A stretch of DNA of 10,340 nucleotides from Negativicutes bacterium. GTDB lineage: Bacteria; Bacillota_C; Negativicutes; Acidaminococcales; Acidaminococcaceae. Under the pieces are notes generated by a model. It made no database searches. It had not been told where the DNA came from and saw nothing but the letters and a program-made list of their open reading frames with translations. This document shows positions 6,872-10,340 of the stretch, in pieces; position 1 is the stretch's first letter, and each line of letters begins with the position of its first letter. The translations under genes and the position numbers were made by a program. The DNA lies in assembly GCA_009930275.1 (NCBI GenBank), contig RZYP01000063.1, forward strand, positions 1 to 10,340, in the 5' to 3' direction.

Positions 6872-7060
6872 ATAATGTATGCTATTATCAACACCCTACC
6901 CACCTTTAGAGCTTTCCCACTAAAAGGGTTTTTGTGGGGTTTGGTCATGCTTGCGTCATCTTATCTGTTCTGATTATTAATTGTTGCATATTTGTTGCTT
7001 ATATCTGCTTGGAGGTTCCCGATGATAATACCCGATAAGTGAGAGAGAAAAGTGGTGTGG
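6872..7060. other. Intergenic stretch without a recognisable gene
   Basis: Between the IS256 end and the endonuclease remnant no gene is seen. It holds TTAGAGCTT followed by CACTAAAAGGG (6906-6928), which recurs at 6430-6454. It also holds a 25-base tract at 6981-7005 that resembles 7392-7416. Confidence 0.4.
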
Positions 7061-7390
7061 CTACTTCTTATACGGTCCTAGAAATTTGTCTCCATTGAAG
7101 TGTATCATATGTTCTGGTCTATCTGAAAGCCAAACTTCTGTTTCCCATGCCAATGATTCAGAAAATTTTTTGAAAGTCTTTAAATCTGGGAATGCGGTTA
7201 CAAATATCTTTCCACTTTTAACGTTGGTGGTCATTTTATTAATGTCATTAACACGTTTTTGGGACATTGGACCAACCGATGTAACAGCTTCAATAAAATA
7301 GATCCAATCAACGTCTTCTCTGAAGAAGACTATATAAAACACGCCATAAACCCTTGATTTTACTGGGTTTATGCCGTGTTTCGCTTTCAT
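7061..7390 (-). pseudogene. BsuBI/PstI-family type II restriction endonuclease, N-terminally truncated
   Basis: The 109-codon frame carries the C-terminal signature of this family: YFIEAVTSVGPMSQKRV (31-47), IFVTAFPD (62-69) and AWETEVW (81-87), then HMIHFNGDKFLGPY (94-107). Family members are about 310-330 residues and cut at CTGCAG, so roughly two thirds are missing. Where relatives read PD just before the VVFYRED-like strand, this has FY (18-19), so the PD-(D/E)xK site is incomplete. The first ~17 codons are encoded by a perfect-looking inverted repeat rather than family sequence. The natural C-terminus is intact and otherwise uninterrupted, implying recent truncation. No cognate methyltransferase is in the window. 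It may be expressed from the upstream restriction operon as a non-functional fragment. Confidence 0.8.
7338..7380. repeat. 16-bp inverted repeat at the truncation point
   Basis: AACACGCCATAAACCC (7338-7353) and GGGTTTATGCCGTGTT (7365-7380) are inverted copies matching at 15 of 16 bases around an 11-base loop. It sits exactly where similarity to the endonuclease family begins. There is no T-run beside it, so it is more likely an IS/recombinase-related structure than a terminator. Confidence 0.75.
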
Positions 7391-7391
7391 T

Positions 7392-7464
7392 TTGTCGCTT
7401 GTTTGTCGCTTAAATCAACAACGCTATACTAAACGATACTCTATAATATTTTGTAAAGCGACAA
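7392..7464. repeat. Cluster of the 9-mer TTGTCGCTT, two direct and one inverted
   Basis: TTGTCGCTT occurs at 7392-7400 and 7403-7411 (11-base period), and its inverse AAGCGACAA at 7456-7464. All lie in the 87-base gap between the endonuclease stop and the remnant gene. One turn of DNA between the direct copies suggests protein binding, such as integrase arm sites or operators. Confidence 0.6.
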
Positions 7465-7477
7465 GATAGGCGGTTCG

Positions 7478-8203
7478 CTAACCCCTATATTTTGTTGCAA
7501 TATCACTCCAACGGGGAACATTCAAGTCGCGGGCATAATGCCTTTTGTAGCTCGTTAAAAAGCGTTTTTTCCAGTTTCCCGCTTCGTTGTGCGTTTTTGG
7601 ATTTTGATATACTGTTTCTTCAACGGCGGCTATAAAATCTTCAAGACAAGTAAACATAGGAAAATTCCCACGCTGCGTACTATACCAAACGCCGGGGCGT
7701 ATTTTATGAACGGCATTTTGTTTTACTTGCAAATTCAACGCCCAATTCGCCATACAGCGGGTTATTTCCCAAACTTTCTTTATCCATAAATCCTTAACGG
7801 TAACTATTCCAGCGTCGCTCATATCATAGCCAAAAATCAAATAGTCAACGTCAAGCATATAGGGCTTGTCTATGATTTCTTCCTCATACATTCTAAAATC
7901 GGCTATATCAAAGCCCGGACTTGCAGAACGATTAAATGCTTTAACTTCTAATAGGTCAATCGTTTTATTAATGGGGTTAAGATAAAAGTCGGGCGGCATT
8001 TGAGTGTTTTGCGACAACGTGTATTCTATACCGCGTTTATCAAGCCATCCTTGCAACCACTCTTGTATAATATTCCCTACAACGTCTTTTTGCTTGACGA
8101 TTATATCCACATCACCAAAATAAAATTTAATCTGCCCTTGCAACTCTAAAATTTTGTCGTCGTCAATAAGCTTATTATAAACCTCTTGTGCAGTTAAACG
8201 CAT
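7478..8203 (-). CDS. Type II restriction endonuclease, NgoBV-like
   Basis: A 241-residue protein following directly on the methyltransferase gene, with TAATG sharing one base, so translation is coupled. MPPDFYL (69-75) and LLEVKAF (84-90) form a PD-(D/E)xK nuclease site: D72, then E86-V-K88. ELQGQIKFYFGDVDIIVKQKD (20-40) and DVDYLIFGY (118-126) match my memory of the NgoBV family, which cleaves within GGNNCC. The length fits that family and the reading frame is intact. It cuts unmodified DNA and protects the host or element against incoming DNA. The nuclease fold is clear; the recognition sequence is inferred only from family resemblance and needs confirmation. Confidence 0.78.
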   Translation of the reverse strand: MRLTAQEVYNKLIDDDKILELQGQIKFYFGDVDIIVKQKDVVGNIIQEWLQGWLDKRGIEYTLSQNTQMPPDFYLNPINKTIDLLEVKAFNRSASPGFDIADFRMYEEEIIDKPYMLDVDYLIFGYDMSDAGIVTVKDLWIKKVWEITRCMANWALNLQVKQNAVHKIRPGVWYSTQRGNFPMFTCLEDFIAAVEETVYQNPKTHNEAGNWKKRFLTSYKRHYARDLNVPRWSDIATKYRG

Positions 8204-9498
8204 TATTCATTACCCCCGCAATAGATATTTAAGGTTCGCGCTACTACTTCCTTAATCACGGGTACAACAACGGTATTACCCAAAAGGTCATACCCGTTTT
8301 CTTGGGAAGTTTCAAACTTGAAGTCGTCGGGATAACCGAAAAGTCGTAACCCCTCCCGCAATGACAGGGTTCGTAAACCCTCGCCGTCAACGACGAATAA
8401 ATGTTGCATATCCATAGCAACAAGGGTAGGTGCTATATCTTGCGGGTCAAGCACTTTGTTTATTTCAAAAGACATTTTACCAGTAACAATATTATATCCC
8501 AATGGTAAAGTAGTGTCTTGTACTCGTCTGTTTCCATCTTTCTTTTTAGGGTGTTCTTGCTTGAGATAGCCTTTTTTTACAAGGTCGGATAGCATTGCTT
8601 CTAACTGTTCGTGATTGTAGAATGTGCGTATATGCTCTATCGTTAGGGGCATACCGTCCATCCAGTCTATGCCGTATTCCTCCGCCCATTTCTTTTTTCT
8701 GCGTTCTTTCAACATAGAATTAAGCAAAGCCCTTTGTTCGGGGCTAACGGGTCCTTTATACTCAATATCCCAACTATGTATATTGTTATCGCCGCCGCGC
8801 TTGTCCTTAATAGCCTTGCCGTACAGGTCTTTTAGGGGATAGTGACTTAAAACAAGTTGTACAAATTTACTGTCTGAAACAGGCAAGCCGCTTTCTAATA
8901 CTGTACTAAGATTGCGGCGCATATGTTTGAAATGCTCTAAATCCGGGGCTGCTTTCTTTGTACCGACAATATATATTCTTTTACGCTCTTGCGGTACGCC
9001 AAAAAACTTAGCATTAAGGACTTTCCACGATACCTTATAACCTAAATCGTTAAGAGTTTCTAAAATTACGGTCAAAGTCTTTCCTATTTTATCGCCCGGC
9101 TTTTCTTTGTCGTGATTGACTAACCCCTCGACATTTTCAAGTACAAACCCATAAGGTTGTTTTTCCTTAATAATTCGTGCTACTTCAAAAAATAGGGTTC
9201 CGCGCGTATCTTCAAAGCCTAACCGTTTACCCGCTGCCGAAAAGGCTTGACAGGGAAAACCTGCAAGCAAAAAGTCAAAATCGGGTATTTCGTCCGCTGA
9301 TACCTTCGTTATATCGCCGTGGATTTCCTCGTTGGGGTGGTTCTGCTTTAATACATCGACGGCATAAGGCTTTATTTCAGACGTAAAAACACACTCGGTC
9401 GGCAAGCTCCTTTCGGCGCAAGCAAGTTCAAAGCCTTTTCTTATGCCGCCGATACCCGCGAACAAGTCAATAAATTTTACTGTGTTGTGGGTAGTCAT
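8203..9498 (-). CDS. DNA (cytosine-5) methyltransferase of the restriction operon
   Basis: A 431-residue enzyme with all the main m5C motifs in order. Motif I is DLFAGIGGIRKGF (11-23) for S-adenosylmethionine. Motif IV is GFPCQAFSAAGKR (80-92) with catalytic C83. Motif VI is ENV (121-123), motif VIII is QERKRIYIVG (170-179), IX is around 377-392 (LSLREGLRLFGYPD), and X is GNTVVVPVIKEV (407-418). The stretch from about 185 to 345 is the target recognition region and contains a charged segment at 260-275. GGAGG sits 7 bases before the ATG, which overlaps the regulator's stop as ATGA. It protects host sites from the downstream endonuclease. The pairing suggests GGNNCC methylation if the endonuclease call is right. 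Confidence 0.95.
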   Translation of the reverse strand: MTTHNTVKFIDLFAGIGGIRKGFELACAERSLPTECVFTSEIKPYAVDVLKQNHPNEEIHGDITKVSADEIPDFDFLLAGFPCQAFSAAGKRLGFEDTRGTLFFEVARIIKEKQPYGFVLENVEGLVNHDKEKPGDKIGKTLTVILETLNDLGYKVSWKVLNAKFFGVPQERKRIYIVGTKKAAPDLEHFKHMRRNLSTVLESGLPVSDSKFVQLVLSHYPLKDLYGKAIKDKRGGDNNIHSWDIEYKGPVSPEQRALLNSMLKERRKKKWAEEYGIDWMDGMPLTIEHIRTFYNHEQLEAMLSDLVKKGYLKQEHPKKKDGNRRVQDTTLPLGYNIVTGKMSFEINKVLDPQDIAPTLVAMDMQHLFVVDGEGLRTLSLREGLRLFGYPDDFKFETSQENGYDLLGNTVVVPVIKEVVARTLNIYCGGNE

Positions 9499-9719
9499 TG
9501 CTTTACCTCCGCATTTATTTCGCCGTTCATTTCCACAATGTCTGCTATATCACAATTCAAAGCAGTGCATATTTTAGCCAGCGTTTCCATTGAAACGGGG
9601 TCGTTTTTTCCTAACTTGGCTATTACGTTTGTGCTTATGCCCGCCGCTTTTCTTAACTCGGTTTTATTTATATGTTTATCAATAAGCAATTTCCATAGTT
9701 TATTATAACTTATAGACAC
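9495..9719 (-). CDS. XRE/Cro-type HTH regulator of the restriction operon
   Basis: A 74-residue protein from the GTG start. The HTH lies in KTELRKAAGISTNVIAKLGK, and VSMETLAKICTALNCDIADI completes the five-helix Cro/C1 domain. Start choice: the ATG at 9737 lies only about 10 bases from the predicted transcription start and has no Shine-Dalgarno site. The GTG at 9719 has GGGGG 7 bases upstream and gives the usual VSISYNKLWKLL beginning. The ATG would add six residues and require leaderless initiation. First in the operon and overlapping the methyltransferase by 4 bases, it probably tunes restriction-modification expression, as controller proteins do. No classic C-box was recognised, so that role is inferred from position. 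Confidence 0.85.
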   Translation of the reverse strand: MSISYNKLWKLLIDKHINKTELRKAAGISTNVIAKLGKNDPVSMETLAKICTALNCDIADIVEMNGEINAEVKQ

Positions 9720-9752
9720 TACAATACCCCCGTGCATAGTTAGTTACAATAC

Positions 9753-9781
9753 ATAATAGCACATTGAAAGCCATAAATCAA
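9753..9781 (-). promoter_or_regulatory. Sigma-70-type promoter of the restriction-modification operon
   Basis: On the minus strand, TTGATT (9781-9776) and TATTAT (9758-9753) are separated by exactly 17 bases. Transcription should begin near 9746, just before the regulator gene. Confidence 0.7.
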
Positions 9782-9836
9782 GAGATTATTCCCAAAACGT
9801 GATAAATTATTTATAAACGGGGCATAACATACTTTT

Positions 9837-10151
9837 TTACGCCCTCCGCTTCGCATACAGCGTTAAATCGTTCTTGTACCCCTCGAACGTATCTACCCGT
9901 GTAATGTCATAATCAACGCCCTTGTAGCGGACAATGTGCCGCGTGGTTATGTCGTTGCGCCAGTTTATCACGAATTGGACTTCCTCGGTCGCCTGTACGG
10001 ACATAGCGGCGTAAACCTCTTTTCCGGATAATTGCCGGAAGTACGCCCATATGGGCGGGGATATGGGGGTTAATGTTTCAATCGAATAACCCTCCGGGTC
10101 TTGTGTGTGCGTAACGGCTAAAATCTCTATTTTCTTATCTTTCAGCTTCAT
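9837..10151 (-). CDS. Phage head-closure (head-tail joining) protein
   Basis: A 104-residue protein resembling the phage head-tail joining family (SPP1 gp16-type): a basic N-terminus, IWAYFRQLSGKEVYAA (33-48), EVQFVINWRNDITT (57-70), then a closing YKGVDYDITRVDTFEG (76-91) and LTLYAKRR. These are the hallmark strands of this small beta-barrel, and the length is normal. It closes the packaged DNA channel and gives the tail a docking surface. AAAGGGG lies 7 bases before the ATG. In tailed phages it sits between head-connector and gp10-like genes, but here its neighbours are an IS-like end upstream and the restriction operon downstream, so it appears to be an orphan from a lost prophage. Confidence 0.83.
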   Translation of the reverse strand: MKLKDKKIEILAVTHTQDPEGYSIETLTPISPPIWAYFRQLSGKEVYAAMSVQATEEVQFVINWRNDITTRHIVRYKGVDYDITRVDTFEGYKNDLTLYAKRRA

Positions 10152-10179
10152 AACAAAGCCCCTTTCGTTGCCCTCAATT

Positions 10180-10197
10180 CAATTTAGGACTAAATTG
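10180..10197. repeat. 18-bp palindrome upstream of the head-closure gene
   Basis: CAATTTAG and CTAAATTG are perfect 8-bp arms around GA. It lies 28 bases before the start codon, a plausible operator for a dimeric repressor. Confidence 0.6.
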
Positions 10198-10257
10198 CGT
10201 TTATGAATTCGTTGTGGAAAACAATTGGGGTCAGACCTACACATTTGACATAATATG

Positions 10258-10327
10258 TTTTTTGCAAGCTTAAAATCCCGTTTGCATAATTAAATCCCCA
10301 CCGGGGATTTTTAGCTTACAACAAACA
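10258..10327 (-). mobile_element. Second IS21-like terminal remnant
   Basis: TTGCAA (10262), TTGCAT (10282) and a tip TTACAACAAACA ending at 10327 repeat the architecture seen at 6485-6565, in the same orientation. The last 24 bases match that copy at 23 positions. The body would extend leftward, yet a phage gene lies there instead of istA/istB, so this is an isolated end. AAATCCCC (10292) and GGGGATTT (10303) also form a tight 8-bp hairpin followed by TT on the + strand. Confidence 0.5.
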
Positions 10328-10340
10328 AAAAAATATTAAG

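Larger units (their letters stand above)
6981..7416. repeat. Pair of imperfect 25-bp direct repeats bracketing the endonuclease remnant
   Basis: Positions 6981-7005 and 7392-7416 match at 20 of 25 bases by eye. Both are built as TTGT(T/C)GC, five bases, TTGT(T/C)GCTTA, one base, ATC. They are 411 bases apart and enclose nothing but the truncated BsuBI/PstI-type gene, suggesting a duplicated junction or recombinase arm sites. Confidence 0.5.

Noticed and set aside
7014..7041. Tiny + strand gene after GGAGG (ATG ATA ATA CCC GAT AAG TGA)
   Set aside because: Six codons only, with no context; a chance ribosome-site-like sequence.
7338..7380. Rho-independent terminator
   Set aside because: The stem is strong, but neither strand has a T-run immediately after it, and it lies within the start of the remnant reading frame.

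Overview
The window looks like a mosaic accessory region from a low-to-mid GC Gram-positive bacterium, most likely a Clostridia-type gut Firmicute. Four things point that way: strong GGAGG-type ribosome binding sites, a clostridial-style IS256 transposase tail, a Firmicute-type HTH/DNA methyltransferase pairing, and a Siphovirus-like head-closure gene. No housekeeping gene, rRNA, tRNA or CRISPR array is visible. All family assignments come from motifs read by eye; no database search was run.

Left part (1-2570). The last codons of an unidentified + strand gene end in a terminator. They face a two-gene minus-strand operon: an AbiEii-like nucleotidyltransferase followed by a HipA-like kinase, joined by a 4-base ATGA overlap. 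Both partners resemble toxin families, and no small antitoxin gene accompanies them.

Centre (2571-6232). A long A-rich leader with several small inverted repeats precedes a 914-residue family B DNA polymerase of the protein-primed/primer-independent branch. Motifs A, B and C and exonuclease motifs I and III are visible. No terminal-protein gene precedes it. It faces a MerR/excisionase-type small DNA-binding protein, with a terminator between them. This pair resembles the core of a pipolin (a piPolB-encoding mobile element), which would be a natural carrier for the defence-like genes around it. No integrase lies in the window.

IS graveyard (6233-7480). The end of an IS21-like element, carrying TTGCAA units about 22 bp apart, has broken into an IS256-family transposase gene. 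Only the C-terminal 43 codons, the terminator and the right inverted repeat of that IS256 element survive. Next comes an N-terminally truncated BsuBI/PstI-family restriction endonuclease, bracketed by related 25-bp repeats and starting inside a 16-bp inverted repeat.

Right part (7478-10340). A compact, translationally coupled type II restriction-modification operon runs leftward: HTH regulator, m5C methyltransferase, then an NgoBV-like endonuclease, behind a good sigma-70-type promoter. Upstream of it is a lone phage head-closure gene, then a second copy of the IS21-like end in the same orientation as the first. These two ends share 23 of 24 bases and bracket about 3.8 kb.

Taken together the window reads as a defence/mobile island. 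It holds one intact restriction-modification system, one dead one, a kinase-nucleotidyltransferase pair of unknown role, and a self-replicating-element polymerase, stitched together by IS elements and phage debris.
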